Below, piece after piece: positions 1 through 8,998 of a stretch of 64,000 nucleotides of DNA. The notes below the pieces were generated by a model, which had not been told where the DNA came from, searched no databases, and was given only the letters and a program-made list of their open reading frames with translations. This DNA comes from Terrabacter aerolatus (GTDB taxonomy: Bacteria > Actinomycetota > Actinomycetes > Actinomycetales > Dermatophilaceae), in NCBI RefSeq assembly GCF_007991735.1, contig NZ_BJYX01000003.1:186001-250000 (forward strand). The letters are read 5' to 3'. Numbering within the stretch: position 1 is the stretch's first letter; the number at the start of each line of letters is the position of its first letter. Both the position numbers and the translations under genes were made by a program.

Positions 1-544
1 CGACCGGAAGCCCTTGTGCCGCAAGCGATCCGCGCATCGCCTCGACGAGCGCATGATTGCTGCTGGCGGCGGCCGAACCGCCTCGCAGCAGCACCGCGTT
101 GCCCGACTTGAGGGCGAGGCCGGCTGCGTCGACGGTGACGTTCGGGCGAGCCTCGTAGATCATGCCGACGACCCCCATCGGGACCCGGACCTGGCGGATC
201 TGGAGGCCGTTCGGCAGGGTCGAGCCGCGCACGATCTCACCGACGGGGTCGGGCAGTGCCGCGACGTCGCGCAGCGCCTGGGCGACCGCGGCGACACGGG
301 CCTCGTCGAGGCGGAGCCGGTCCTGCAGGCTCTCGCTCATGCCGCCCGAGCGGCCGCGCTCGATGTCCTCGGCGTTCGCGGCGACGACGGCAGGGGCCGC
401 GGCGTCGAGGGCATCGGCGAGGAGCAGCAGGGCCGCGTCCTTCTCGGCGCGGGACATCAGGGCGAGGCGACGGGAGGCCACTCGTGCCTTCACGGCGAGC
501 GCCGTCACCTGCTCGACGACGGCGGGGTCGATCGTCTGGGACAT
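1..544 (-). CDS. proA: Gamma-glutamyl phosphate reductase ProA, N-terminal part (cut by window edge)
   Basis: NADPH-dependent reduction of gamma-glutamyl phosphate to glutamate semialdehyde, the second step of proline synthesis. Reading leftward from an ATG at 544, 181 codons stay open to the edge. The translation carries the family signature around residues 119-150 ([14 protein letters not shown], then a stretch ending [10 protein letters not shown]), typical of the cofactor-binding part of ProA. The catalytic cysteine region lies beyond the window. GAGGGC sits directly against the start, and TACCCT at 551-556 is a possible -10 element, so the message may have almost no leader. It is divergent from proB, which supplies its substrate, rather than following it in one operon. 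Confidence 0.93.
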   Translation of the reverse strand, partial: MSQTIDPAVVEQVTALAVKARVASRRLALMSRAEKDAALLLLADALDAAAPAVVAANAEDIERGRSGGMSESLQDRLRLDEARVAAVAQALRDVAALPDPVGEIVRGSTLPNGLQIRQVRVPMGVVGMIYEARPNVTVDAAGLALKSGNAVLLRGGSAAASSNHALVEAMRGSLAAQGLPV

Positions 545-550
545 GCCCTC

Positions 551-652
551 AGGGTAGGTCGTGCGCACCGCACCGGACCGGGCGTTCCCGGAGGCTGGAC
601 GGCCGGCCGGGTCTGGACGCCCCGAGCGGGGGTCGGGGAGCGTCACTAGAGT
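551..652. promoter_or_regulatory. Divergent proA/proB promoter region
   Basis: The 115-base gap between the proA and proB starts holds a TACCCT hexamer (551-556, minus strand) next to the proA start and TAGAGT (647-652, plus strand) 7 bases before the proB GTG. Both resemble actinobacterial -10 boxes placed for short-leader or leaderless transcripts. No convincing -35 boxes are visible. Confidence 0.4.
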
Positions 653-659
653 TCGAGGT

Positions 660-1772
660 GTGTCGCCCCACTCCGTCATCAGCAGCGCCCGACGGCTCGT
701 CGTCAAGGTCGGCTCGAGCTCGCTGACCGGTCCCGACGGCGGGATCGACCACGACCGCCTCGTCGGGCTCGCGGACGCCCTCGCGCGACAGCACCTCGGC
801 GGCACCCAGATCGTCCTCGTCAGCTCCGGGGCCATCGCTGCGGGCATCCACCCCCTCGGGCTGACGAGCCGTCCCCGCGACCTGGCGACCCAGCAGGCTG
901 CCGCCTCGGTCGGGCAGGGAGCGCTGCTCGCGGCCTACACGCGAGCCTTCGCCCGGCACGAGATCACCGTGGGCCAGGTGCTGCTCACGGCCGACGACGT
1001 CACCCGGCGCACCCACTACGCCAACGCCCGCCGCACCCTCGAGCGGCTCCTCGACCTCGACGTGCTGCCCATCGTCAACGAGAACGACACCGTCGCCACG
1101 AGCGAGATCCGCTTCGGCGACAACGACCGTCTCGCGGCCCTCGTCGCGCACCTCATCGACGCGGACGCGCTCGTGCTGCTCTCCGACGTCGACGCCCTCT
1201 ACGACGGTCCACCGTCCCGGCCCGGGGCCAGGCGCGTTCCCGTGGTGCGGGGACCCCACGACCTCGTCGGCGTCGAGAGCGGCGGCAGCGGGTCCAAGGT
1301 GGGCACGGGCGGCATGACGACCAAGATCGAGGCGGCCCGCATCGCCACCGCCGCCGGGGTCGTCACCCTCGTCACCGGCGCCGACCGCGTCGTCCAGGCA
1401 CTGTCGGGCGAGGACGTCGGCACCGTCTTCCTCCCGGTCGGCGTGCGGGGCCGGTCGCGCCGGCTCTGGCTCGAGCACGCGACGACCGCCCGCGGCCGGC
1501 TCATCATCGACGACGGCGCCGTCACGGCGCTCGTCGACCGCAAGAAGTCCCTGCTGCCGGCCGGCATCACGGCCGTCGAGGGCACCTTCCACGACGGCGA
1601 CCCGGTGGACGTGTGCGGACCCGACGGGGCCACGGTCGCCCGCGGCCTCGTCAACTACAGCAGCAGCGAGCTGCCGGCCCTGCTGGGACGGTCCACGAAG
1701 GAGCTCGCCCGCGACCTCGGGCCCGAGTACGAGCGCGAGGTCATCCACCGCGACGACCTCGTCGTCATCTGA
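660..1772 (+). CDS. proB: Glutamate 5-kinase ProB
   Basis: Phosphorylates glutamate to gamma-glutamyl phosphate, the first and feedback-controlled step of proline synthesis. About 370 residues, the usual length of the two-domain form. The N-terminal amino-acid kinase domain starts with [11 protein letters not shown] and includes [18 protein letters not shown] and a [10 protein letters not shown] segment. The last ~80 residues form a PUA-like domain (GHG-free, with [10 protein letters not shown]). The open frame extends upstream to 561, but the GTG at 660 gives the family N-terminus and follows a TAGAGT -10 candidate, so it is preferred. Transcribed away from proA. Confidence 0.94.
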   Translation: MSPHSVISSARRLVVKVGSSSLTGPDGGIDHDRLVGLADALARQHLGGTQIVLVSSGAIAAGIHPLGLTSRPRDLATQQAAASVGQGALLAAYTRAFARHEITVGQVLLTADDVTRRTHYANARRTLERLLDLDVLPIVNENDTVATSEIRFGDNDRLAALVAHLIDADALVLLSDVDALYDGPPSRPGARRVPVVRGPHDLVGVESGGSGSKVGTGGMTTKIEAARIATAAGVVTLVTGADRVVQALSGEDVGTVFLPVGVRGRSRRLWLEHATTARGRLIIDDGAVTALVDRKKSLLPAGITAVEGTFHDGDPVDVCGPDGATVARGLVNYSSSELPALLGRSTKELARDLGPEYEREVIHRDDLVVI

Positions 1773-1829
1773 CACCTCGGCCGAGCCCCCGAGCCAGCCC
1801 TCCGACGACCCCGGCAGACCCGACGAGGG

Positions 1830-2372
1830 TCAGGGGCCGCCGGAGAGGTAACGAGCCGCCGGCGCCGGAGCGGCGGACGGGCCGGGGACGCCACCGGCGT
1901 CGGGTCGACCTCCGGCGCGGAACGCGAACCTGCCGCTGGTGCGCGGCAGCCGAGGACGGGTGGTGAACAGGGCCGCCGCGACCGCCGCGAGGACGCAGAG
2001 CGCCGCGAGGACGGCGACCTGCTGTGCGGGGGCCGGCGCCAGGTCGACCGCGGCACCGAGCAGGCGGGCCACGAGCAGGCGGGCGACGAGGGCGCCCGCG
2101 GCATACGCCCCGATCGTCAGGGCACGCGAGCTCGAGCGCACGGCGCCGCCCACGAGCGTCAGCACCGCCACACCGACGACGAGGGTGCCGACCAGCTCGG
2201 CACCGACCACGCCGACCAGGCCGAGCCGCCACCCGGCTCCGATCGCGTCGGCGACACCCGTGAGCAGCGCGAGCAGGACGGCGAACCAGACACCCGTCAC
2301 GGCGCCGCCGGCGTGGCCCCGGCCCGGTCGCCAGGAGTAAGGGTCACGCTCACGTCTGGGTTCGGTCGACAT
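1830..2372 (-). CDS. Hypothetical four-helix membrane protein
   Basis: A 180-residue protein not assigned to a family. The N-terminus is charged (RRERDPYSWRPGRGH), followed by about four hydrophobic helices between residues 20 and 135, then an Arg/Gly/Pro/Ala-rich cytoplasmic tail. The ATG at 2372 has GGGAGC five bases upstream, which decides the start over longer open frames. It lies convergent to proB and downstream of the actP terminator, so it is probably transcribed alone. Function unknown. Confidence 0.7.
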   Translation of the reverse strand: MSTEPRRERDPYSWRPGRGHAGGAVTGVWFAVLLALLTGVADAIGAGWRLGLVGVVGAELVGTLVVGVAVLTLVGGAVRSSSRALTIGAYAAGALVARLLVARLLGAAVDLAPAPAQQVAVLAALCVLAAVAAALFTTRPRLPRTSGRFAFRAGGRPDAGGVPGPSAAPAPAARYLSGGP

Positions 2373-2501
2373 CGGTTGCTCCCTGTCCGGTGGTCCGCCC
2401 TCGCGGCCCCTCGACCACGACGACGGTCCGGGGTGGCAGAAGGTTGTCACAGCCGTGGACCTTTGTCCCGACGACGGGTTGATCGTCACGCGGCCGGCCC
2501 C

Positions 2502-2553
2502 GCGGAGCGAGCGGCCACGCACTCCCCTGGGGTGCGCGGCCGCTCGGCTCCGC
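2502..2553 (-). terminator. Hairpin downstream of actP
   Basis: Long GC hairpin with arms built from GCGGAGC-GAGCGGCC and GGCCGCTC-GGCTCCGC, about 20 bases in between. It starts 28 bases after the actP stop. There is no U-tract, as is common in high-GC actinobacteria. Confidence 0.6.
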
Positions 2554-2580
2554 AGCGCCGGTCCGGCCGGGCTCAGACCG

Positions 2581-4245
2581 TCAGTGGTGGGTCGCCGTCT
2601 CGGCGCCGTGACCGGTGAGCGAGCGAACCTCCATCTCGGCGTACTTCGCGGCGTTGTACTCCCTGCTCGTGACCGTCCCGATGTAGCCGAGCAGGAAGCC
2701 GAGCGGGATGGAGATGATGCCGGGGTTGTCGAGCGGGAACCAGTGGAAGTCGACCCCCTGGAGCATCGAGGGGCTCTTGCCCGTGACCTTGTCGATCGCC
2801 TTGCCCGACACCACGGGCGAGAAGACGATGAGCGTGATGGCGCTGACGAGGCCGCCGTAGATGCTCCACAGGGCGCCCCTGGTGTTGAACCGCTTCCAGA
2901 AGAGCGAGTAGAGGATCGTCGGCAGGTTCGCGCTCGCGGCCACGGCGAAGGCGAGCGCCACGAGGAAGGCGATGTTCTGCCCGAGGGCGAAGATGCCGCC
3001 GACGATGGCGATGGCCCCGAGGACGAGGGCAGCGATCCGCGCGACCTTGACCTCCTCCTCCGGGGTCGCGGCGCCCTTCTTGACGACGGTGTTGTAGATG
3101 TCGTGCGACAGGGACGCGCTCGCCGTGATCGTCAGACCGGCGACGACCGCGAGGATCGTCGCGAAGGCCACCGCCGAGATGATCCCGAGGAGGATCTCAC
3201 CGCCGAGCTCGAAGGCGAGCAGGGGGGCTGCGGAGTTGACGCCTCCCGGTGCGTTCTTGATCTCCTTGGCGCCCACGAGGTCGGCGGCACCGAAGCCGAG
3301 CACGAGCGTGAACAGGTAGAAGATGCCGATGAGCCAGATCGCCCAGACGACCGAGCGGCGGGCCTCGCGGGAGGTCGGGACGGTGTAGAAGCGCATGAGC
3401 ACGTGCGGCAGCCCCGCGGTGCCGAGCACGAGCGCCATCGACAGCGAGATGAAGTCGACGGGGTTCTTGTACTGCAGGCCCGGCTGGAGCAGGTCCTTGC
3501 CGCCCGCGTCCTGCGAGGCCGTCGTCGCGTCGCCCAGCAGGGTCGAGAGGTTGAGGCCGAACTTGCCGAGCACCCAGACGGTCATGATGGCGGCACCGAT
3601 GATGAGCAGCACCGCCTTGATGATCTGGACCCACGTCGTGCCCTTCATGCCGCCGAAGATGACGTAGAAGATCATGAGGATGCCGACGACGACGATGACG
3701 AGCCGCTGCCCGACGGCGCCCTCGATGCCGAGCAGGAGGGCGACGAGCCCACCGGCTCCCGCCATCTGGGCGAGCAGGTAGAAGAACGAGACGACGAGGG
3801 TCGAGATCGCGGCGGCGATCCGCACCGGTCGCTGCCGCAGCCGGAAGCTCAGCACGTCCGCCATCGTGTACTTGCCGACGTTGCGCAGCAGCTCGGCGAC
3901 GAGGAGCAGGGCGACGAGCCAGGCGACGAGGAAGCCGATGCTGTAGAGGAACCCGTCGTAGCCGTTGATGGCGATGGCTCCGGCGATGCCGAGGAAGCTG
4001 GCCGCCGAGAGGTAGTCGCCGGCGATGGCGATGCCGTTCTGCCGCCCCGTGAAGGCACGGCCGCCGGCGTAGTACTCCGCGGCGCTGCGGTTGTTGCGCG
4101 AGGCGCGGATGACGATGGCGAGGGTGACGACGACGAAGAGGGCGAAGATGCCGATGTTGATCGCCGGGTTGCCGACGGTCGTCGCGGCCGGTGCGATGGA
4201 CGGGCCGGCCGTCACGAGCGACGGGGCGGTGGCGAGGGCGCTCAC
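2581..4245 (-). CDS. actP: Cation/acetate symporter, ActP-like (SSS family)
   Basis: Sodium:solute symporter of the plasma membrane that takes up acetate or a related short carboxylate. 554 residues with about 13 hydrophobic segments. The conserved SSS region near residues 60-105 reads EYYAGGRAFTGRQNGIAIAG followed by DYLSAASFLG. The GTG at 4245 overlaps the stop of the preceding small-protein gene as GTGA, so the two are translationally coupled, which fixes the start. The small-protein/ActP pair matches the E. coli yjcH-actP arrangement. Acetate, pyruvate or propionate cannot be told apart from sequence. Confidence 0.88.
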   Translation of the reverse strand: MSALATAPSLVTAGPSIAPAATTVGNPAINIGIFALFVVVTLAIVIRASRNNRSAAEYYAGGRAFTGRQNGIAIAGDYLSAASFLGIAGAIAINGYDGFLYSIGFLVAWLVALLLVAELLRNVGKYTMADVLSFRLRQRPVRIAAAISTLVVSFFYLLAQMAGAGGLVALLLGIEGAVGQRLVIVVVGILMIFYVIFGGMKGTTWVQIIKAVLLIIGAAIMTVWVLGKFGLNLSTLLGDATTASQDAGGKDLLQPGLQYKNPVDFISLSMALVLGTAGLPHVLMRFYTVPTSREARRSVVWAIWLIGIFYLFTLVLGFGAADLVGAKEIKNAPGGVNSAAPLLAFELGGEILLGIISAVAFATILAVVAGLTITASASLSHDIYNTVVKKGAATPEEEVKVARIAALVLGAIAIVGGIFALGQNIAFLVALAFAVAASANLPTILYSLFWKRFNTRGALWSIYGGLVSAITLIVFSPVVSGKAIDKVTGKSPSMLQGVDFHWFPLDNPGIISIPLGFLLGYIGTVTSREYNAAKYAEMEVRSLTGHGAETATHH

Positions 4246-4577
4246 TGCTCCCCTCCCATCTTGCGGGCCAGGGCTTCGGCCTCGGGGTCGAAGACGCGGT
4301 CGGCCCAGCGGGCGTAGACCATCGTGATGGTGAAGGTCGAGACGAACTGGAGCAGCCCGAGGATCAGGCCCCAGGTCACGTTGCCGATGACGCGCGTGCC
4401 CATGAAGTCCTTCGCGAAGACGGACAGCAGGACGTAGAGGAAGTACCACGCGAGGAACAGCGCGGTCAGCGGGAAGACGAACCTGCGGAACTTGCTGCGC
4501 AGCTGGTCGAACTCGGGCGAGTCCTGCATGGCGACGTTGGGATCGTCGACCACGCGCTCTGGAGCCTCTTTGCTCAC
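4242..4577 (-). CDS. DUF485 membrane protein (YjcH-like)
   Basis: A 111-residue protein with two transmembrane helices around residues 33-55 and 66-90, preceded by a charged N-terminus (DQLRSKFRRFVFPLTALF). DUF485 proteins regularly sit directly before ActP-type symporters, but their exact role is not established; a stabilising or accessory role is inferred. The GTG start at 4577 has GGAGG seven bases upstream. It overlaps actP by 4 bases. The 224 bases upstream, to the stop of the second symporter, hold no gene and may carry a promoter. Confidence 0.85.
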   Translation of the reverse strand: MSKEAPERVVDDPNVAMQDSPEFDQLRSKFRRFVFPLTALFLAWYFLYVLLSVFAKDFMGTRVIGNVTWGLILGLLQFVSTFTITMVYARWADRVFDPEAEALARKMGGEQ

Positions 4578-4801
4578 TGGGCCACCTCCGGGGCGGTTGG
4601 GTCGTGCCTGGGTGTCTCGGTCGGCGCGGCCTGCTGCCGTCGACGCTCCCCCGCCCGTGCGGTGGTGAGTCGACGCCCCTGTCGCTCCGCGCTACCGGCC
4701 ACTCGGCCGGCGAGAGCAAAGGTAGGAGGCGGCGCGGCGTCGGAGCAGGGGCAGGGCCCGGGCCATCGCCCAGTGGCGCCGACCGCTCGCCGTGCGAGGT
4801 G

Positions 4802-6481
4802 TCAGTCGCGACGAGCGGTCGACGGCGCGCGACGAGCGGTCGCGTCGGTGCCGGCGTATGCCGTGTGCTGCGTCGCGTCGACCGTGCCCTCCGCAGCGGC
4901 TGCGGGTCGGTCCCACCGCTCGGGGTGGAACGAGCCGCGGTTGAGGTCGATGTGCTCCGGAGCGTGCAGCCGCACCATGGTCCGGGCGACGTGCTCCGGC
5001 GTGCTGCCCCGGGTGGCGATCGACACGAGCACCATCGTCGCGAAGGCGAGGGGGACGCTGACCGCTGCCGGCTGGGTCATGACGACGCCGAACCAGCCGC
5101 CCGTCGCGATGCCGAAGGTCGTCGACACCACGGCCCCCATCGACAGTCCACCGCCCACGACGAGACCGGCGATCGCCCCGCGGGCCGTGAGGCCCCGCCA
5201 CCAGATGCCGAGCAGCAGCATCGGGCCGAACGTCGAGGCCGCCACGGCGAAGGTCAGCTCGACGGCGTGCGCGACCGGGACCCCTGCCGAGGCCACGGTC
5301 AGCGCGAGCGAGACCGCCACGACGACGACGGTCGAGCGCCGGAAGGTCCGGATGCCCTGCCGATGCCCGTGTCGGTGTCCGTCGCGGTGCCCGTCGCGGT
5401 GCCCGGGGCGCCGGCCGGCTCCCCACCGCACGAGGTCCTGGCTCACGACGCCCGCGACCGAGACCACGAGCCCGGTCGACGTCGACAGGAACGCCGCGAA
5501 GGCGCCGGCGGCGAGCAGGGCCGTCAGTCCCTCGGCGAGCGGTCCGTCGAAGAGCCGGCTCGGCAGCTCGAGGACGACCGAGTCGGCGCGTCCGGCCGCG
5601 ACGAGGTCGACGGCGACGTAGCGGCCGATGACGCCGTAGGCCACGGGCAGCAGGTAGAAGCCCGAGAGCAGCACGAGCACCGCGAGCGTCGCGCGGCGTG
5701 CGGCTCGGCCGTCCCGGTTGGTGTAGAAGCGGACGACGACGTGGGGCAGGCCCATCGTGCCGAAGAAGGTCGCGAGCACGAGCGAGTAGGTCAGGTAGAG
5801 CGCGTGGTCACCGCGCAGCGGCTCGACCCAGTCGGAGACGAGGACCGCGCCCACGTCGGGGCCCCCGCTCCGGCGTCCGAACGCCCCGAGGAGGAAGGAG
5901 AGGGGCGTCAGCAGGGCGAGCAGCTTGAGCCAGTAGTGGAACGCCTGCACCAAGGTGACGCTGCGCATGCCACCGGGTAGGACGTTGAGGCTGACCACGA
6001 CGGCCACCGCCAGCTGACCGACCCACGACGGCGCCCCGGTCAGGGTGCGCAGGGTCAGGCCGGCGCCCTGGAACTGCGGGATGAGGTAGAGCAGTCCGAT
6101 GGCGACGACGAGCAGGCTCGAGGCCCGGCGCGCCAGGTCGGACTCGAGGCGCAGCTGCGCGAAGTCGGGCAGGGTGTAGGCCCCCGACCGCCGGAGCGGC
6201 GCGGCGACGAAGACGAGCAGGAGCAGGTAGCCGGCCGTCCATCCGACGGGCAGCCACAACATGTCGACCCCGCGCGCGAGGACGAGACCGGCGACGCCGA
6301 GGAACGATGCGGCAGAGAGGTACTCGCCGCTGATGGCGGATGCGTTGAGCACGGGGCTCACTCCGCGCGACGCGACGTAGAAGTCGCTCATCGTCCGCGA
6401 GAGCCGCAGCCCGAAGGCGCCGACGGCCAGCGACGCGAGGGACACGAGGACGACGGCGACGATGCTGGCCGCGTTGCTCAC
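4802..6481 (-). CDS. Second SSS-family solute symporter with His-rich loop
   Basis: A 559-residue sodium:solute symporter with the SSS fold: DFYVASRGVSPVLNASAISG then EYLSAASFLGVAGLVLARG near residues 32-70, and about 13 hydrophobic helices. It is divergent in sequence from the ActP-like protein downstream, so substrates may differ. A short insert around residues 355-380 is rich in His, Arg, Gly and Asp (GHRDGHRDGHRHGHRQG) and lies in a loop between helices. Start is GTG at 6481, 17 bases after the stop of the small membrane protein gene. It appears to be the last gene of the operon begun by the sensor kinase. Confidence 0.85.
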   Translation of the reverse strand: MSNAASIVAVVLVSLASLAVGAFGLRLSRTMSDFYVASRGVSPVLNASAISGEYLSAASFLGVAGLVLARGVDMLWLPVGWTAGYLLLLVFVAAPLRRSGAYTLPDFAQLRLESDLARRASSLLVVAIGLLYLIPQFQGAGLTLRTLTGAPSWVGQLAVAVVVSLNVLPGGMRSVTLVQAFHYWLKLLALLTPLSFLLGAFGRRSGGPDVGAVLVSDWVEPLRGDHALYLTYSLVLATFFGTMGLPHVVVRFYTNRDGRAARRATLAVLVLLSGFYLLPVAYGVIGRYVAVDLVAAGRADSVVLELPSRLFDGPLAEGLTALLAAGAFAAFLSTSTGLVVSVAGVVSQDLVRWGAGRRPGHRDGHRDGHRHGHRQGIRTFRRSTVVVVAVSLALTVASAGVPVAHAVELTFAVAASTFGPMLLLGIWWRGLTARGAIAGLVVGGGLSMGAVVSTTFGIATGGWFGVVMTQPAAVSVPLAFATMVLVSIATRGSTPEHVARTMVRLHAPEHIDLNRGSFHPERWDRPAAAAEGTVDATQHTAYAGTDATARRAPSTARRD

Positions 6482-6498
6482 CGGTCAGGCACCGCGTC

Positions 6499-6879
6499 TC
6501 ACCGTCCCTCGAGCAGGTCGCTGAAGTCGTCCTCGTTGCGCTCCGACCGGCGCACGTAGAACCAGCCGAGGGCGATGATCTCGGCGAACGCGACGACGGT
6601 GAGCAGGACCCACGGCAGCGGCACCCCGAGGACGTCGACGTCGGCGATGCCCGGGACCGCCCGGAAGAGCAGCGGCAGCGCACCGAGGGTCGCGGCGAGG
6701 ACGAGCAGGACCCCGAGCGCGAGGCGCAGCTGGCTGCGCATGAGGGAGGAGATGTAGACCTCGCCGAGACGGGTCTGTTCGTCGATCTCCGATGCGATCG
6801 AGACGTCGCGGGTGCGCGCGGCCGACGTCCGCGGGCTCGTGATGCGCACCCGCGCCCGGGGCCCGTCGGGCAGCGTCAT
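6499..6879 (-). CDS. Small two-helix membrane protein, symporter partner
   Basis: 126 residues: a polar N-terminus of about 50 residues, then two transmembrane helices (about 52-72 and 84-106), ending in an acidic tail (SERNEDDFSDLLEG). By position and topology it parallels the DUF485 protein before actP, though identity to DUF485 is low by eye. The ATG at 6879 overlaps the response-regulator stop as ATGA, so it is coupled to it. Likely an accessory subunit of the symporter encoded next (inference). Confidence 0.75.
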   Translation of the reverse strand: MTLPDGPRARVRITSPRTSAARTRDVSIASEIDEQTRLGEVYISSLMRSQLRLALGVLLVLAATLGALPLLFRAVPGIADVDVLGVPLPWVLLTVVAFAEIIALGWFYVRRSERNEDDFSDLLEGR

Positions 6880-7682
6880 GGCCCGCCCCGACCGAGCGGC
6901 TGGGCACGCCGCACGAGCAGGTCGCGCAGGGCGCGTGTGTGCCGGCGGCTGACGACGAGCTCGTGGCCGCCGACGACGACCGTCGTGCGTCCGCCCTCGG
7001 TGCGCCACTCGCCGATGTGGCCGAGCGCGACGAGGGAGGAGCGGTGGATGCGCACGAAGCCCGCCTCGCGCCACTGGTCGGCGAGCGTCGTCAGCGGCAC
7101 CCGGACGAGGTGGCTCTCGGTGGCCGTGTGGAGCCGGGCGTAGTCCCCCTGGGCCTCGACGAAGAGCACCTCCGAACGCGGCACGAGCCGGCTCACCCCG
7201 GCCAGCTCGACGACGATGTTCTCGTCGGCCGACGCTGCGGCGGGCTCGCGACCCCCGAGCTGCCGGACGACGCGGCGCACGGCCTGGTCGAGCCGCTCGT
7301 CGCGCACCGGCTTGAGGACGTAGTCGACGACGTTGAGCTCGAACGCGTCGACGGCGTGCTGCTCGTGGGCCGTGACGAAGACGATCGGCGGCTGGGTCGT
7401 GAAGCGCGAGAGCACCCGCGCGAGGTCGAGGCCGCTGAGGCCGGGCATCTGCACGTCCATGAAGACGGCATCGACCTGCCCGTCGTGCAGCACGCGCAGG
7501 GCGGCTTCCCCGGATTGGGCCGGCACGACCTGGCGCACGCACTCGTGCCGGCCGAGCATCCAGGCCAGCTCGTCGAGGGCCGGGGCCTCGTCGTCGACGG
7601 CCAGCACCCGCAGCAGCGGCGCACCGCCGGTCGCGGACGACGGGTCTGCGTGGGCCTCGGTCGGGTCGGCAGGTCCGGTCAC
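6876..7682 (-). CDS. LytTR-family response regulator
   Basis: 268 residues. Receiver domain at about 28-145: acidic pair VDDE, phospho-acceptor Asp in VFMDVQMPG, Thr in FVTAHEQ and Lys in YVLKPV. The C-terminal 100 residues are a LytTR DNA-binding domain (FVEAQGDYARLHT, VRIHRSSLV). It overlaps the upstream kinase gene by GTGA, which sets the GTG start at 7682. LytTR regulators bind paired direct repeats; none was identified with certainty here. With the kinase it forms a LytS/LytR-type pair like E. coli BtsSR or YpdAB, which respond to pyruvate and control carboxylate transporters. Control of the adjacent symporters is inferred. Confidence 0.9.
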   Translation of the reverse strand: MTGPADPTEAHADPSSATGGAPLLRVLAVDDEAPALDELAWMLGRHECVRQVVPAQSGEAALRVLHDGQVDAVFMDVQMPGLSGLDLARVLSRFTTQPPIVFVTAHEQHAVDAFELNVVDYVLKPVRDERLDQAVRRVVRQLGGREPAAASADENIVVELAGVSRLVPRSEVLFVEAQGDYARLHTATESHLVRVPLTTLADQWREAGFVRIHRSSLVALGHIGEWRTEGGRTTVVVGGHELVVSRRHTRALRDLLVRRAQPLGRGGP

Positions 7683-8803
7683 ACGTGCACCCCCGGTCGG
7701 AACTTCGGCAGCCGGACGACGACCTTGGTGCCGGCGCCCGGGGCGGTCTCGACGACGAGCCCGTAGTCGTCGCCGAAGGCGGTGCGCAGCCGCTCGTCGA
7801 CGTTGGCGAGTCCCACCGAGTCGCTGCCCGGGTCGCCTGCGAGCACCCGTCGTACCCGCTCGGGGTCCTCCCCCACGCCGTTGTCCTCGATCGTCACGAC
7901 GCACTCGTGGTCGGCGTCCTGGGCGAGGATGCTGATCTCGCCGTCGCCCTCGCGGCCCTCGATGCCGTGCTGGACGGCGTTCTCGACGAGCGGTTGGAGG
8001 CACAGGAACGGCACGACGACCGGGAGGACCTCCGGCGCGACGCGCACCGTCACCGTCAGGCGGTCGCCGAACCGCGCCTTCTCGATGACGAGGTAGGCCT
8101 CGATCGAGCGCAGCTCCTCCGCGAGGGTCGTGAACTCGCCGTGCCGCCGGAAGGAGTAGCGCGTGAACTCGGCGAGGTCGAGCAGCAGCTCACGCGCCCG
8201 TTCGGGGTCGGTGCGGGTGAAGGACGCGATGGCCGTCAGGGAGTTGTAGACGAAGTGGGGGCTGATCTGCGCGCGCAGGGCGCGGACCTCGGCCTCCATG
8301 AGCCGTGTCCGCGAGGCGTCGAGCTCCGCGAGCTCGAGCTGCCCCGACACCCACCGGGCCACCTCGTTCGTCGCGCGGACGAGCCCCGCCGAGGCGCGGT
8401 CGGTGAAGACCTGCAGCGTCCCGACGACCTTCTCGTCGACGTCCAGCGGGGCGACGATCGCCTGACGCACGACGCAGGACGCCTCGCCGCAGGCGACGTC
8501 GGCTCCGTCCACGACAGTCGTGCGACCGTGGGCCAGCGTGCCGGCGGAGATCACGGCCGGCTGCGTCGCGTGGTGCGACCGGCCACCGTCCCACGCGAGC
8601 AGGCCCGTCGTGTCGGTCATCGCCACGGCGGTCGCCCCGAGGAGGGCGCGCAGGTGCTTGAGCGAGCGCTCGGCCGCCACCGCGGTGAGCCCCATCCGCA
8701 GCGGCGGTGAGGCGAGCAGGGCGGTGTGCAGGGTGCGGTACGTCGCGCGGTCGGCCTCGGTGCCGAGGTGACCCCGACGCAGCAGCGCGCCCCACGAGCT
8801 CAT
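7679..8803 (-). CDS. LytS-type sensor histidine kinase with GAF-like domain
   Basis: 374 residues, no clear transmembrane helix, so probably cytosolic. Residues ~30-160 resemble a GAF sensor domain and contain two cysteines (GADVACGEASCVV). The His-kinase domain starts near 190 with ALRAQISPHFVYNSLTAIAS; the His in SPHFVYNSL is the phospho-acceptor of the LytS class. The ATPase part has the N box (LVENAVQHG) and a G box (IEDNGVG). ATG at 8803; a TAGGGT -10 candidate lies 6 bases upstream. First gene of the symporter operon. The ligand is unknown; the Cys pair could also respond to redox state. Confidence 0.9.
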   Translation of the reverse strand: MSSWGALLRRGHLGTEADRATYRTLHTALLASPPLRMGLTAVAAERSLKHLRALLGATAVAMTDTTGLLAWDGGRSHHATQPAVISAGTLAHGRTTVVDGADVACGEASCVVRQAIVAPLDVDEKVVGTLQVFTDRASAGLVRATNEVARWVSGQLELAELDASRTRLMEAEVRALRAQISPHFVYNSLTAIASFTRTDPERARELLLDLAEFTRYSFRRHGEFTTLAEELRSIEAYLVIEKARFGDRLTVTVRVAPEVLPVVVPFLCLQPLVENAVQHGIEGREGDGEISILAQDADHECVVTIEDNGVGEDPERVRRVLAGDPGSDSVGLANVDERLRTAFGDDYGLVVETAPGAGTKVVVRLPKFRPGVHV

Positions 8804-8809
8804 GCCGAC

Positions 8810-8815
8810 ACCCTA
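8810..8815 (-). promoter_or_regulatory. -10-like box before sensor kinase
   Basis: TAGGGT on the minus strand ends 6 bases before the kinase ATG, suggesting a very short leader. The same hexamer sits before clpP1 (31770-31775) and in the leader of the DUF4129 gene. The 195-base gap up to obg holds no gene. Confidence 0.4.
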
Positions 8816-8998
8816 GATGGCCCCCGGAATCTCGAGGGGGCACTTGTCGCAGGCCGTTTCCGTATGCCGTCGCCCGCCCCGCTCCCCCGCCGCACCGCCT
8901 CCCCCCACCATCTCCCGGCTCCGCCCCCCGAACCCCCCGCACGTCGAGAAATCGGGGTGTGGCGGGGTGCGGCGTGGGGGGTCGGTGCCAGGCTGGCG

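Noticed and set aside
2455-4317. A 620-codon open frame on the plus strand
   Set aside because: Antisense to actP; acidic, Arg-rich low complexity and no ribosome site.
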